A DNA stretch of 64,000 nucleotides, taken from NCBI RefSeq assembly GCF_902506435.1, contig NZ_LR733215.1, positions 136,459 to 200,458 of the forward strand, read 5' to 3'. The position numbers and the translations under genes are program-made. This DNA comes from Nocardioides sp. AX2bis (lineage in GTDB: Bacteria > Actinomycetota > Actinomycetes > Propionibacteriales > Nocardioidaceae). The first letter of the stretch is position 1; each line of letters begins with the position of its first letter. This document shows, one piece after another, positions 17,497 through 25,804 of this stretch. Under the pieces are notes generated by a model. That model made no database searches and was not told where the DNA came from. It worked only from the letters and a program-made list of their open reading frames with translations.

Positions 17497-18273
17497 TCAG
17501 ACCATCCGGCGCAGCAGCGGCTGCGGGGCGTGCCGAAGCACCAGCGACAGCGGGGCCCACGGCAGCGGCGGCACGCACGCCGAGGCGACCCGCTTCTCGA
17601 TGGCGGCGACCATCGACCGGACGCCCTTCTCGGTCGACGACATGAGCGGGCTGGAGCTCGCCTCGACGTCGTTCATCTCGGAGACGATGTAGCCGGGGTA
17701 GAGCACGGTCAGGTCGATGCCAGGGACGCCGCGGCCGGCGCGGCCGTCGCCGAGCTCGGTGCGCAGGCCCTCGACCAGGTGGGCCACGAAGGCCTTCGAG
17801 GCGGCGTAGGTCGTCACGGTCCGCGGCAGCCCGCGCAGCGCGGCGATCGACGACACGACCACGAGGTGGCCGCGGCCGGCGGCGCGGAACAGCTCGACCG
17901 CCGACTCGACCTGGGCCAGCGCGCCCAGCACGTTGGTGGTGGCGGTCTCGCGGTTGGCCGCGTCCCCGCCGGTGCCGAGCGGGGCGCCCTTGCCGAGCCC
18001 GGCGTTGACCACGACCCGCTCGACGCCGCCGGTCGTCGTGAAGCGGTCGTCGAAGTCCCGGAAGCAGGCGCGGACGGCGTCGGGGTCGGTGACGTCGAGC
18101 GCCGCCACCTCGACCCGGCGGTCGGGGTGGGCGGCGGTGATCTCGGTCCGCAGCTCCTCGAGGCGGTCGGTGCGACGCGCGCACAGCGCGAGGTCGTGGC
18201 CGCGGGCGGCGAGCTGGCGCGCCATCTCGGCGCCGAGCCCGGAGGACGCGCCGGTGATGAGAGTCGTGGTCAT
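17497..18273 (-). CDS. SDR-family NAD(P)-dependent oxidoreductase
   Basis: A 258-residue classical short-chain dehydrogenase: cofactor motif TGASSGLGAEMA, NAG motif (VVNAGLG), catalytic Ser in VVVSSIAAL and YAASK (Tyr and Lys). It ends 27 bases from the phosphatase gene (convergent) and starts 25 bases from the RDD gene's stop, so it may be co-transcribed with that gene. The substrate cannot be inferred. Confidence 0.9.
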   Translation of the reverse strand: MTTTLITGASSGLGAEMARQLAARGHDLALCARRTDRLEELRTEITAAHPDRRVEVAALDVTDPDAVRACFRDFDDRFTTTGGVERVVVNAGLGKGAPLGTGGDAANRETATTNVLGALAQVESAVELFRAAGRGHLVVVSSIAALRGLPRTVTTYAASKAFVAHLVEGLRTELGDGRAGRGVPGIDLTVLYPGYIVSEMNDVEASSSPLMSSTEKGVRSMVAAIEKRVASACVPPLPWAPLSLVLRHAPQPLLRRMV

Positions 18274-18298
18274 CGCCGCAGTCTGCCGGGCCGCGGCG

Positions 18299-18922
18299 TC
18301 AGCCCTTCGGCTGGTCCAGCACGATGGTGCCGACGATCTTGTCGGCGAAGGTCTGCCGCTTCTTGTCCCACAGCGGCCAGAGGTAGCCGAGGTAGAAGAA
18401 CCCGTCCAGGACGTGGCAGAGCTGGCGCACGAAGGTCATCCCGGCCCCCAGCGGCCGACCGGTCTCCTCCTTGAGCAGGATCGTGCCGAGGGCGCTCTTG
18501 CCGAGCGAGCGCCCGGTGCGACCCTGGCGGAAGACCACGTTCCAGATCCCGAAGACGATCGCGGCGAGGTAGAGCACGATCGCCAGGACCAGGAACGGTC
18601 CGCCGAAGCTCACGTCGGTCCCGAACGCGACCTCCTCGCCGTTGGCGTTGACGAAGGTCTGGGTCGCCGTCTCCTCGCGCGACATGACGAAGAAGACCGC
18701 GGCCAGGATGAAGAACGGGAGCATCACCAGCCCGTCGACGAGCGACGACCCGACCCGCTTGCCCCAGTGGGCGTACGGCGCGCCGTGACCGGCCGGGGTG
18801 TCGTACGGCCCGCCGCCGTACGGGTTGGGCTGCTGGCCGTACGGGCCCGGCTGCTGCCCGTACGGGCTGGCCGACTGGCCGTAGGGCTGCTGCGGCGGAG
18901 GCTGGGGGGCGTCGTAGGACAT
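18299..18922 (-). CDS. RDD-family membrane protein with a PYGQ-rich tail
   Basis: A 207-residue protein. The first 45 residues are low-complexity Pro/Tyr/Gly/Gln repeats (PYGQ units), probably cytoplasmic. An RDD membrane domain follows with about three helices (HWGKRVGSSLVDGLVMLP; RTGRSLGKSALG; DKIVGTIVLD). RDD proteins are often of unknown function. On the minus strand TACGGT lies 7 bases before ATG 18922, so the transcript may be leaderless. Confidence 0.87.
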   Translation of the reverse strand: MSYDAPQPPPQQPYGQSASPYGQQPGPYGQQPNPYGGGPYDTPAGHGAPYAHWGKRVGSSLVDGLVMLPFFILAAVFFVMSREETATQTFVNANGEEVAFGTDVSFGGPFLVLAIVLYLAAIVFGIWNVVFRQGRTGRSLGKSALGTILLKEETGRPLGAGMTFVRQLCHVLDGFFYLGYLWPLWDKKRQTFADKIVGTIVLDQPKG

Positions 18923-18976
18923 GTCGCGGACCGTAGTCGGCCGCGGCGTCGCTCCCGGCCGATCGCGAGGAACTGC

Positions 18977-19007
18977 TTGACACCGGTCTGGACATACCCG
19001 GTATACA
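18977..19007 (+). promoter_or_regulatory. Promoter and PadR operator of the padR-ABC operon
   Basis: TTGACA (18977-18982) and TATACA (19002-19007) form a near-consensus promoter with a long 19-base spacer. The spacer and -10 hold ATACCCGGTAT (18994-19004), a perfect inverted repeat, and a further ATACC half follows at about 19018. This is the kind of AT-tipped dyad that PadR proteins bind, so autoregulation is likely. Confidence 0.6.
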
Positions 19008-19056
19008 TCTCCTGTGCATACCGAGTAGGTCGGGTGCCGGAGAGGACGTGGTCGTC

Positions 19057-19638
19057 GTGTCGGTCAAGCAGGCGTTGCTCGCGCTGCTCCAGGAGCAGCC
19101 GATGTACGGCTACCAGCTGCGGGTGGAGTTCGAGCAGCGCACCGGGGCGACCTGGCCGCTCAACGTCGGGCAGGTCTACACGACGCTGACCCGGCTCGAG
19201 CGCGACGGCCTGGTCGAGGGCGCCGGCGAGGACGGCGAGGGGCACGTGGTCTACCGCCTGACGGACCAGGGCAGCGGCGAGGTCGCCGCCTGGTTCACCA
19301 CGCCGGTGGAACGCACCCAGCCCCCGCGCGACGAGCTGGCGATCAAGCTCGCGCTGGCCGTCACCGTGCCCGGCGTCGACGTCGGCACGGTGGTGCAGCA
19401 GCAGCGTTCGGCGACGATGCGGGCCCTGCAGGACTACACGCGCCTCAAGCGGCAGGCCGGCGACGACCTGGCGTGGTCGCTCGTGGTCGACTCCCTGATC
19501 TTCGCCGCGGAGGCCGAGGTGCGCTGGCTCGACCACTGCGAGGCGCGGCTGCGCCGGGCCGCGATCGAGGGCCGGCACGCCGCCGCGTCGAGGACCGCCG
19601 ACGCCGCCCGGCCCGGCAGCGACGCGGTGCGGCCGTGA
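19057..19638 (+). CDS. PadR-family transcriptional regulator
   Basis: About 193 residues from GTG 19057, chosen because GGAGAGGA is correctly spaced for it; GTG 19048 is in frame but too close. It has the PadR winged helix (ALLALLQEQPMYGYQLRVEFEQR, VYTTLTRLERDGLV, VVYRLTDQG) and the C-terminal Vir-like dimerisation helices. It heads a four-gene operon (padR, a 49-aa gene, ATPase, FtsX permease) with 4-base overlaps throughout, so it most likely represses this ABC exporter in response to its cargo. Confidence 0.88.
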   Translation: MSVKQALLALLQEQPMYGYQLRVEFEQRTGATWPLNVGQVYTTLTRLERDGLVEGAGEDGEGHVVYRLTDQGSGEVAAWFTTPVERTQPPRDELAIKLALAVTVPGVDVGTVVQQQRSATMRALQDYTRLKRQAGDDLAWSLVVDSLIFAAEAEVRWLDHCEARLRRAAIEGRHAAASRTADAARPGSDAVRP

Positions 19639-19784
19639 CGCCCGAGGTCGCCGCGCGGCTGCTGCGCGACGAGCGCCGCTGGCTGGCCGGCAGCCGGGAG
19701 CGGCTGCGCGCCGTACGCCCCCGTGGTCGTCGCGCCCGCCCGGCGCCCGCGCCCGCCCCGACCCCGACCGAGGAGACCCGATGA
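19635..19784 (+). CDS. Small 49-residue protein between padR and the ABC ATPase
   Basis: GTG 19635 overlaps the padR stop by 4 bases, and its own TGA (19782-19784) overlaps the ATG of the ATPase by 4 bases. Precise coupling on both sides argues for a real gene. The protein begins VTPEVAARLLRDERRWLAG, a predicted amphipathic, very Arg-rich helix, and ends in a Pro/Ala tail (PAPAPAPTPTEETR). It has no membrane segment and no family I recognise. It could assist the regulator or transporter, or simply carry ribosomes across to the ATPase start. Confidence 0.6.
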   Translation: MTPEVAARLLRDERRWLAGSRERLRAVRPRGRRARPAPAPAPTPTEETR

Positions 19785-20500
19785 CCGCCGTCCTGCAGCT
19801 GACCGACGTGACCCGCGTGCACGGGGAGGGCGCCACGGAGGTCCGCGCGCTGGTCGGCGTCTCCTTCACCGCCCACGCCGGCGAGCTCGTCGCCGTGATG
19901 GGTCCCTCGGGGTCGGGCAAGTCGACCCTGCTGACGCTGGCCGGCGGTCTCGACCAGGCCAGCTCCGGCCGCGTCGAGGTCGAGGGGGTCGACCTCGGCG
20001 CGGCCGGCCAGGCCGAGCGGGCCCGGCTGCGCAGGACCGCGATCGGCTACGTCTTCCAGGACTTCAACCTGATCCCGGCGCTGACCGCGGCCGAGAACGT
20101 CGCCCTGCCCCGCGAGCTCGACGGCGAGCGCCGTCGCTCGGCGCGCGCGGCGGCGCTGCGGGCGCTGGAGGAGGTGGGCGTCGCCGACCTCGCCGACCGG
20201 TTCCCCGACCAGATGTCGGGTGGCCAGCAGCAGCGGGTCGCGATCGCCCGCGCCGTGGTCGGCGAGCGCCGCCTGGTGCTGGCGGACGAGCCCACCGGGG
20301 CGCTGGACACCGAGACCGGCGAGGAGGTGCTGCGGCTGCTCCGCGAGCGCTGTGACGCCGGCGCCGCCGCGGTGATGGTGACCCACGAGGCCCGGCACGC
20401 CGCCTGGGCCGACCGGGTGGTCTTCCTGCGCGACGGCCGCGTCGTCGACGACACCGGCGCCACCCCGGTCGACGCGCTGCTCGAGCCGAGCGCCCGGTGA
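19781..20500 (+). CDS. ABC transporter ATP-binding protein (MacB/LolD type)
   Basis: A 239-residue ATPase with Walker A (GPSGSGKST), Q-loop (YVFQDFNLIPALTAAENV), signature MSGGQQQRVAIARA, Walker B (LVLADEPTGALD) and H-loop (VTHEARHA). The DFNLIPxLTxxEN wording marks the MacB/LolD/FtsE group that pairs with FtsX-type permeases. One such permease follows with a GTGA overlap. Confidence 0.93.
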   Translation: MTAVLQLTDVTRVHGEGATEVRALVGVSFTAHAGELVAVMGPSGSGKSTLLTLAGGLDQASSGRVEVEGVDLGAAGQAERARLRRTAIGYVFQDFNLIPALTAAENVALPRELDGERRRSARAAALRALEEVGVADLADRFPDQMSGGQQQRVAIARAVVGERRLVLADEPTGALDTETGEEVLRLLRERCDAGAAAVMVTHEARHAAWADRVVFLRDGRVVDDTGATPVDALLEPSAR

Positions 20501-23136
20501 GCCGGGGCCGGGTGGGCGGCTGGGTCACCGGGTGGCGGGTCCCGCTGCGGATCGCGCGCCGGGACGCCCGCCGCGCGCGGGGGCGTACGGCCCTGGCCCT
20601 GACCCTGCTGGCGCTGCCCGTGCTCGCGGTCACCACCGCGGACACGCTCTACGCCACGAGCTCGGTGACCGGTGCGGAGTCGCTGGAGCGGCGGCTCGGC
20701 GCGGCCGAGGCCCGGATCGACCTGCACGGGACCGGGCAGGCGTTCCAGACCGCCGACCCGGACGAGGCGTCGCAGTGGTCCGGCGGGGGCGCGCCCGACC
20801 GCGCCGCGGTCGCCGCCGTCCTCGGCCTGGAGGACCTGGACGCGCAGAGCGTCCCGCTGCGCGAGGGATCGGTGCGGTTCGAGACCGACCGCGGCCGGGA
20901 CGACGCGCAGGTGCTGGTGACCGACCTGGGGGACCCGCTGACCGACGGCCTGGTGCGGCTGACCGAGGGCCGGCTGCCGACCTCGACCGACGAGGTGGTG
21001 GTCAACGCCCGGGTCGACGCCCGTGGCCCGGGCGTGGGGGAGGACCTGGTCCTGGCGTCGGGTGACGCGCTGCGCATCGTCGGCGAGGCCGAGTCCGCCG
21101 CGATCGTCGGCCGACCCTTCGCGGCCGCCCTGCCCGGCGCCGCGCTGGAGCCCCGGGGTGCGTCCTCCCTCCTGGTCGGCGGCGACCCGGTCTCCTGGGC
21201 CCAGGTCCGCGAGCTCAACGACCTCGCGGCGACCGTGGTCTCGAGGGCCGTCCTGGTCGACCCGCCGCCCGACAGCGCGCTCGCGCCCGAGGTGCGCACG
21301 GGGATGGGGCTCGTCGACGACGCCGCGATCACCGCCGCGGTCCTGATCGCGGTGATGGTGCTGATCGAGGTGGTGCTGCTGGCCGGACCGGCCTTCGCCG
21401 TCGGTGCCCGTCGCCAGGCGCGGACCCTGGCGCTCGTCTCCGCGGCCGGCGGTTCGCCGCGGGACTCCCGCCGGGTCGTGCTGGGTTCCGGGGTCGTGCT
21501 CGGTGTCGGAGGGTCGGTGATCGGCGTGCTGGTCGGGCTCGCGGCCGCGTGGGCGCTGCGCCCCGTGCTCCAGGGCTACTCGACCAGCCGGCTCGGCCCG
21601 TACGACGTCGAGCCGCTGCACCTGGCGGCCGTGATGGTGTTCGGGCTGGTCAGCGCGTTGCTCGCGGCCGCCGTGCCGGCCTGGCTGGCCTCGCGCCAGG
21701 ACGTCGTGGCGGTGCTGGCCGGCCGGCGCGGGGACGCCACGCCGTCGCGACGCTCGCCGGTGGTGGGCCTGGTGCTGGTGGCGCTGGGCGCCGGCCTCGC
21801 GACGTACGGCGCCCGCGCCGACCAGGGTGGCGAGAACGCGATCGCGGTGGCCGCCATCGTCTGCGTCCTCGGGATGCTGCTGCTGGTCCCGGTCGTGGTC
21901 GGCGCGGTCGCCCGGGCCTCCCGCGGGCTGCCGCTCGCGCTGCGCTTCGCGGCCCGGGACGCCGCGCGCCACCGGACCCGCACCGTGCCGGCGGTGGCGG
22001 CCGTGGCCGCCACCGTGGCCGGCGTGGTGGCGCTGGGCATCGCGACCAGCAGCGACGAGGCGCAGTCGGCGGCGGGCTACGTCGCGGCGCTGCCCGTCGG
22101 CGACGCGGCCGTCTCGCTCGGCTACGGCCCCGAGGGCCGGGCCGCCGACGCAGCAGAGGTCCGCGCCACGCTGCTGTCGGCGCTGCCTGCCGAGGCGGCC
22201 GGCCGGGTGGAGGAGGTCCGGGGCGTGGTGGCCGACGGCTTCCTCGAGCTGCGGGCGCCCGGTGCGGGCATCCTGCTGTCGTCGACCAACGGCGTCCTCG
22301 CCGGCGACCTGCTGGTCAGCGAGGCCGGCCTGCCGTCCTACCTGCGCGGGGTGGAGGACCTCTCGACGGAGCAGCAGGCGCAGGTCGACGAGGTGCTGGC
22401 CGCCGGTGGCGTGGTCGCCCTGAGCGACACCGGTGCCGCCGACGTCGACGAGGTGCGGGTCGTGGACTACCCGGCCCGGCGCGGCGACGCCGAGCGCACC
22501 ACGCTGCCGGCCGTCGCCGTCCCGGTGACGGCGGGCGAGGCGAACGTCCACGGCGTGATCTCGCCGGCGGGGGCGCGGGCGGCCGGGCTGGAGCCGGCCA
22601 CCACGGCGCTGGTGGTCCGCGGCGGCCTCTCCGCCGAGGAGGCGCAGGACGCCAAGGAGGCCGTCGCCGGGCTGCCCGGTCCGGCGAGCCTCTACGTCGA
22701 GCGCGGCTACCAGCCGCCCGAGGAGGTGCGGATCCTCCAGCTGGTGCTCGGCGGGCTCGGGGCCGTGCTGATGCTCGGCGGCACCCTCACCGCGACCTTC
22801 CTGGCGCTCTCGGACGCCCGCCCGGACCTGGCCACCCTCGGCGCCGTGGGCGCGGCACCGCGGACACGTCGCGCGGTGGCGGCGGCGTACGCCCTGGTGG
22901 TCGGCGCGGTGGGCTCGGTGCTCGGGGCCCTGGTGGGGCTGGTGCCGGGGATCGCCGTCACCTACCCGCTGACCCGGCCGATCGACTACGGGTTCGGCAC
23001 GACGGGGCCGGCGCACTACCTCGACGTGCCGTGGGTGCTGCTCGGGGTCGTCGTGGTGGGCCTGCCGCTGCTGAGCGCCCTCGTGGTGGCGGTGGCGTCG
23101 CGCTCGCGGCTGCCGCTGGTGGCCCGGCTGGAGTGA
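20497..23136 (+). CDS. FtsX-type ABC transporter permease
   Basis: An 879-residue permease with an N-terminal membrane helix, a large extracellular domain (about residues 60-270), an FtsX module of three to four helices (about 270-430), a second extracellular domain and a C-terminal FtsX module (about 740-870). This is the duplicated layout of actinobacterial MacB-like exporters and mechanotransmitters. Cargo unknown; a PadR-controlled system suggests an antimicrobial or envelope-active compound. It is the last gene of the operon. Confidence 0.88.
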   Translation: MSRGRVGGWVTGWRVPLRIARRDARRARGRTALALTLLALPVLAVTTADTLYATSSVTGAESLERRLGAAEARIDLHGTGQAFQTADPDEASQWSGGGAPDRAAVAAVLGLEDLDAQSVPLREGSVRFETDRGRDDAQVLVTDLGDPLTDGLVRLTEGRLPTSTDEVVVNARVDARGPGVGEDLVLASGDALRIVGEAESAAIVGRPFAAALPGAALEPRGASSLLVGGDPVSWAQVRELNDLAATVVSRAVLVDPPPDSALAPEVRTGMGLVDDAAITAAVLIAVMVLIEVVLLAGPAFAVGARRQARTLALVSAAGGSPRDSRRVVLGSGVVLGVGGSVIGVLVGLAAAWALRPVLQGYSTSRLGPYDVEPLHLAAVMVFGLVSALLAAAVPAWLASRQDVVAVLAGRRGDATPSRRSPVVGLVLVALGAGLATYGARADQGGENAIAVAAIVCVLGMLLLVPVVVGAVARASRGLPLALRFAARDAARHRTRTVPAVAAVAATVAGVVALGIATSSDEAQSAAGYVAALPVGDAAVSLGYGPEGRAADAAEVRATLLSALPAEAAGRVEEVRGVVADGFLELRAPGAGILLSSTNGVLAGDLLVSEAGLPSYLRGVEDLSTEQQAQVDEVLAAGGVVALSDTGAADVDEVRVVDYPARRGDAERTTLPAVAVPVTAGEANVHGVISPAGARAAGLEPATTALVVRGGLSAEEAQDAKEAVAGLPGPASLYVERGYQPPEEVRILQLVLGGLGAVLMLGGTLTATFLALSDARPDLATLGAVGAAPRTRRAVAAAYALVVGAVGSVLGALVGLVPGIAVTYPLTRPIDYGFGTTGPAHYLDVPWVLLGVVVVGLPLLSALVVAVASRSRLPLVARLE

Positions 23137-23188
23137 TCGTCACCTGCTGTTCGCCCGGGTGTCGGCGGGGTCGGGCAGGGTGGGGGCC

Positions 23189-24466
23189 ATGACGCGTACC
23201 TCTCGGGCGCTCGGCGCCTCCCTGCTGACCGCGGCGCTCGGCGTCGCCCCGCTCCTCGCCGTGCCGGCCGCCTCCGGTGAGCCCGGCCCCGCTCCTGCTG
23301 CGGCGGCCGGCGGGCGCGAGGGGAGGGCGCCGGAGGTCCGGTTCGCGACTTTCAACGCCTCGCTCAACCGCGCGACGGAGGGCGAGCTGGTCGCCGACCT
23401 GTCCACGCCGGACGACACCCAGGCCGCCGCCGTCGCCGAGGTCGTGCAGCGGGTCCGCCCCGACGTGCTGCTGGTCAACGAGTTCGACTACGACGACGCC
23501 GGCGAGGCCGCCGACCTGTTCCGGGAGAACTACCTCGAGGTCCGCCAGGGTCCGGCCGGCGACCGCTCGCGCGCGATCCGCTACCCCTACGCCTTCACCG
23601 CCCCGTCCAACACCGGCGTGGCCAGCGGCTTCGACCTCGACAACAACGGGTCCGTCGGGGGTGGCAACGACGCCTTCGGCTTCGGTGAGTTCGAGGGCCA
23701 GTACGGCATGCTCGTGCTCAGCCGCTACCCGATCGCGCAGCGGCAGGTCCGGACCTTCCAGGACGTCCTGTGGAAGGACGTCCCCGGCGCACGGCTGCCC
23801 GACGACCCGGCCACCGAGGCGCCCGCGGACTGGTTCACGCCCGAGGAGCTCGACGTCGCCCGGCTCTCCAGCAAGTCGCACTGGGACGTCCCGGTCCGCG
23901 TCGGCGGCAAGACCGTGCACTACCTCGTCTCCCACCCGACGCCGCCGACCTTCGACGGCGCCGAGGACCGCAACGGGCTGCGCAACGCCGACGAGATCCG
24001 CTTCTGGGCCGACTACGTGCGCCCCGGCCGCCGCGGCGACTGGATGGTCGACGACCAGGGCCGCGAGGGTGGCCTCGCCGGCGGGACCGACTTCGTGATC
24101 GCCGGCGACCAGAACAGCGACCCGAACGACGGCGACTCCGTGCCGGGCGCGATCCAGCAGCTGCTCGACCACCGCCGGATCACCGACCCGATGCCGCGCT
24201 CGGCGGGTGCGCGCGAGGCAAGTCGGCTGCAGGGCGGTGCGAACCTCGCGCACGAGTCCGACCCCCGCTACGACACCGCGGACTTCAACGACGACCCTGC
24301 GCCGGGCAACCTCCGCGCCGACTACGTCCTGCCGCGCCAGGGCATGAAGGTGACCGGGTCCGGGGTGTTCTGGCCCCGTCAGGCCGACCCGCTGTCGCGG
24401 CTGACGGGCACCTTCCCGTTCCCGACGTCCGACCACCGCTCGGTGTGGGTGGACCTGCGGCCCTGA
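23189..24466 (+). CDS. Secreted endonuclease/exonuclease/phosphatase-family protein
   Basis: About 425 residues from ATG 23189, which opens a Sec signal peptide ending near PAASG. The EEP fold is recognisable: VRFATFNASLNR, LLVNEFDYDD (metal-binding Glu), SHPTPPTFDG, FVIAGDQNSDPNDG (Asp/Asn) and the C-terminal TSDHRSVW with the catalytic Asp-His. Members hydrolyse DNA, RNA or phosphoesters; this secreted type probably acts in nutrient (phosphate) scavenging. The degenerate -10 CAGGGT lies 7 bases before the ATG. Confidence 0.87.
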   Translation: MTRTSRALGASLLTAALGVAPLLAVPAASGEPGPAPAAAAGGREGRAPEVRFATFNASLNRATEGELVADLSTPDDTQAAAVAEVVQRVRPDVLLVNEFDYDDAGEAADLFRENYLEVRQGPAGDRSRAIRYPYAFTAPSNTGVASGFDLDNNGSVGGGNDAFGFGEFEGQYGMLVLSRYPIAQRQVRTFQDVLWKDVPGARLPDDPATEAPADWFTPEELDVARLSSKSHWDVPVRVGGKTVHYLVSHPTPPTFDGAEDRNGLRNADEIRFWADYVRPGRRGDWMVDDQGREGGLAGGTDFVIAGDQNSDPNDGDSVPGAIQQLLDHRRITDPMPRSAGAREASRLQGGANLAHESDPRYDTADFNDDPAPGNLRADYVLPRQGMKVTGSGVFWPRQADPLSRLTGTFPFPTSDHRSVWVDLRP

Positions 24467-24478
24467 GGTCCGTGGGTC

Positions 24479-24514
24479 TGCCCGTCGGGCTGCCCGTCGG
24501 GCTGCCGGTCAGGC
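24479..24514. repeat. Three 12-bp tandem repeats at a convergent gene end
   Basis: CTGCCCGTCGGG occurs twice (24479-24490, 24491-24502), followed by the variant CTGCCGGTCAGG (24503-24514). It lies in the 42-base gap between the convergent phosphoesterase and M50 genes. The M50 stop codon lies in the third copy. Confidence 0.7.
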
Positions 24515-25216
24515 CGTCAGGAGGAGCCGGGCTGAGAGGGCTGCGGCGCCGAGCGTGACGAGCACGAGCACCGCGACCCAGACAGGGGCCGGCACGTGGG
24601 TGAGCCGGGCCAGCACGTCGGCGTCCGAGGTGCGCGCCCGCTCGCGGCGGCGGTCGCGGCCCAGCTCGACGGCCGCGCGCACCGCTCCCAGGAGCAGGAA
24701 CCACGTGCCGACGTGCGCCGCAGCGGACTGCCACCGCGGCTCGGCCCACCACGACACGGCGGCGACCAGGGTGAGGGAGACGCCGACGGCGAGCAGCCCG
24801 TACGCGTTGCGCACCCACAGCAGCAGGCCCGCGAGCAGGAGCACTGCCAGCCACAGGACCGCGAGCGCCCGCCCGTCCGCCAGCAGCACCGCGGCGCCCA
24901 GGCCGAGCAGCGCCGGTCCCGGGTAGCCCGCGAAGGCGGTCGCCACCATCCCCGGGCCCCGTGGTCGTCCGTGCGACAGCGTGAGGCCGGAGGAGTCCCG
25001 GTGCAGCCGGACGCCGTTCAGCCGGCGTCCCGACAGCACGGCGACCGCGGCGTGCGCGCCCTCGTGCGCCACGGTGACCGCGACCCGGGTGCGTCGCCAG
25101 GTCGAGGGCAGGCCGACGACGGCGAGCGCGACGAGGGCGCACAGCCACCGGACGGCCTGCGTCGGCGGGGCCTGGGTCCCCACCACCCCACCCCAGATCT
25201 CGCCCACGACCTCCAC
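24509..25216 (-). CDS. M50-family (site-2-protease-like) membrane metallopeptidase
   Basis: About 235 residues from GTG 25216, the first start downstream of the repeat array. The zinc motif HEGAH (HExxH) is in VAVTVAHEGAHAAVAVLSG, and GRRLNGVRLHRDSSGLT follows as in other actinobacterial M50B-like proteins. Four or five hydrophobic helices surround it. The usual NxxPxxxxD motif is not obvious; GYPGPALLGLGAA stands in its place. Function unknown. The reading frame continues upstream through the repeats, but that part is not credible protein. Confidence 0.75.
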   Translation of the reverse strand: MEVVGEIWGGVVGTQAPPTQAVRWLCALVALAVVGLPSTWRRTRVAVTVAHEGAHAAVAVLSGRRLNGVRLHRDSSGLTLSHGRPRGPGMVATAFAGYPGPALLGLGAAVLLADGRALAVLWLAVLLLAGLLLWVRNAYGLLAVGVSLTLVAAVSWWAEPRWQSAAAHVGTWFLLLGAVRAAVELGRDRRRERARTSDADVLARLTHVPAPVWVAVLVLVTLGAAALSARLLLTA

Positions 25217-25230
25217 ACCACGACCGTACG

Positions 25231-25320
25231 GCCGAGGTGACGCTCGCAACCGGCCGAGGTGACGCTCGCGGACAGCCGAGATGACGCTTGCGGCGCCTCG
25301 AGATGACGATTTCGGACAGG
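25231..25320. repeat. Tandem ~23-bp repeat (GCCGAGRTGACGCTYGCGG)
   Basis: Four successive units of about 22-24 bp share the core CGAGRTGACG. They start near 25231, 25253, 25275 and 25298; the last unit (TCGAGATGACGATTTCGG) is the most diverged. The last two and a half units recur at 25488-25549 as part of a larger duplication. Confidence 0.7.
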
Positions 25321-25715
25321 GCGGTGCCCCGTCGGTCGAGGGCGCGCACTCGCGGTGGTGGTCTCGTGACGCTCGCTGGCGCTCGCTCCTCGACCTCCGG
25401 GGTTCTGGTCTCGTGACGCTCGCTTCGCTCGCTCCTCGACCACCGGGGGCGCTGCGCTCGCTCCTCGACCTCCGGGGTTCTGGTCTCGTGACGCTCGCGG
25501 ACAGCCGAGATGACGCTTGCGGCGCCTCGAGATGACGATTTCGGACAGGGCGGTGCCCCGGTGGTCGAGGGCGCGCACAGTCGCGGTGGTGGTCTCGTGA
25601 CGCTCGCTTCGCTCGCTCCTCGACCACCGGGGGCGCTGCGCTCGCTCCTCGACCTCCGGGGTTCTGGTCTCGTGACGCTCGCTTCGCTCGCTCCTCGACC
25701 TCCGTGGTTGCGCTC
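25259..25715. repeat. 229-bp duplication carrying multiple palindromic repeat units
   Basis: The sequence beginning GTGACGCTCGCGGACAGCC at 25259 begins again at 25488 (period 229) and stays nearly identical for about 200 bases. Each copy holds units of a 39-bp element that starts GGTCTCGTGACGCTCGC and ends CCTCGACCACCG, in full and truncated forms. At least six half- or full-length units occur between 25363 and 25735. This fills the 588-base gap between the M50 and TetR genes; I see no gene in it. Confidence 0.85.
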
Positions 25716-25750
25716 GCTCTTCGACCACCGTGGTCCGCAGACCTCCCGGC

Positions 25751-25798
25751 ACAAACTTCCCAACAGTCTTGACTGTTTGTTCCCACTCGCGCCACACT
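25751..25798 (+). promoter_or_regulatory. Promoter and TetR-type operator of the atu-like operon
   Basis: AACAGTCTTGACTGTT (25762-25777) is a perfect inverted repeat (7-bp arms, 2-base centre). It contains TTGACT (25769-25774) as a likely -35, with CACACT (25793-25798) 18 bases on as a possible -10. A wider ACAAAC...GTTTGT pair (25751-25780) encloses it. It sits 28 bases before the tetR GTG, so TetR probably represses its own operon. Confidence 0.6.
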
Positions 25799-25804
25799 CC
25801 ACCC

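Noticed and set aside
25217..25750. Possible CRISPR array
   Set aside because: Repeat units vary in length, are arranged in blocks without unique equal-length spacers, and no cas gene is near.
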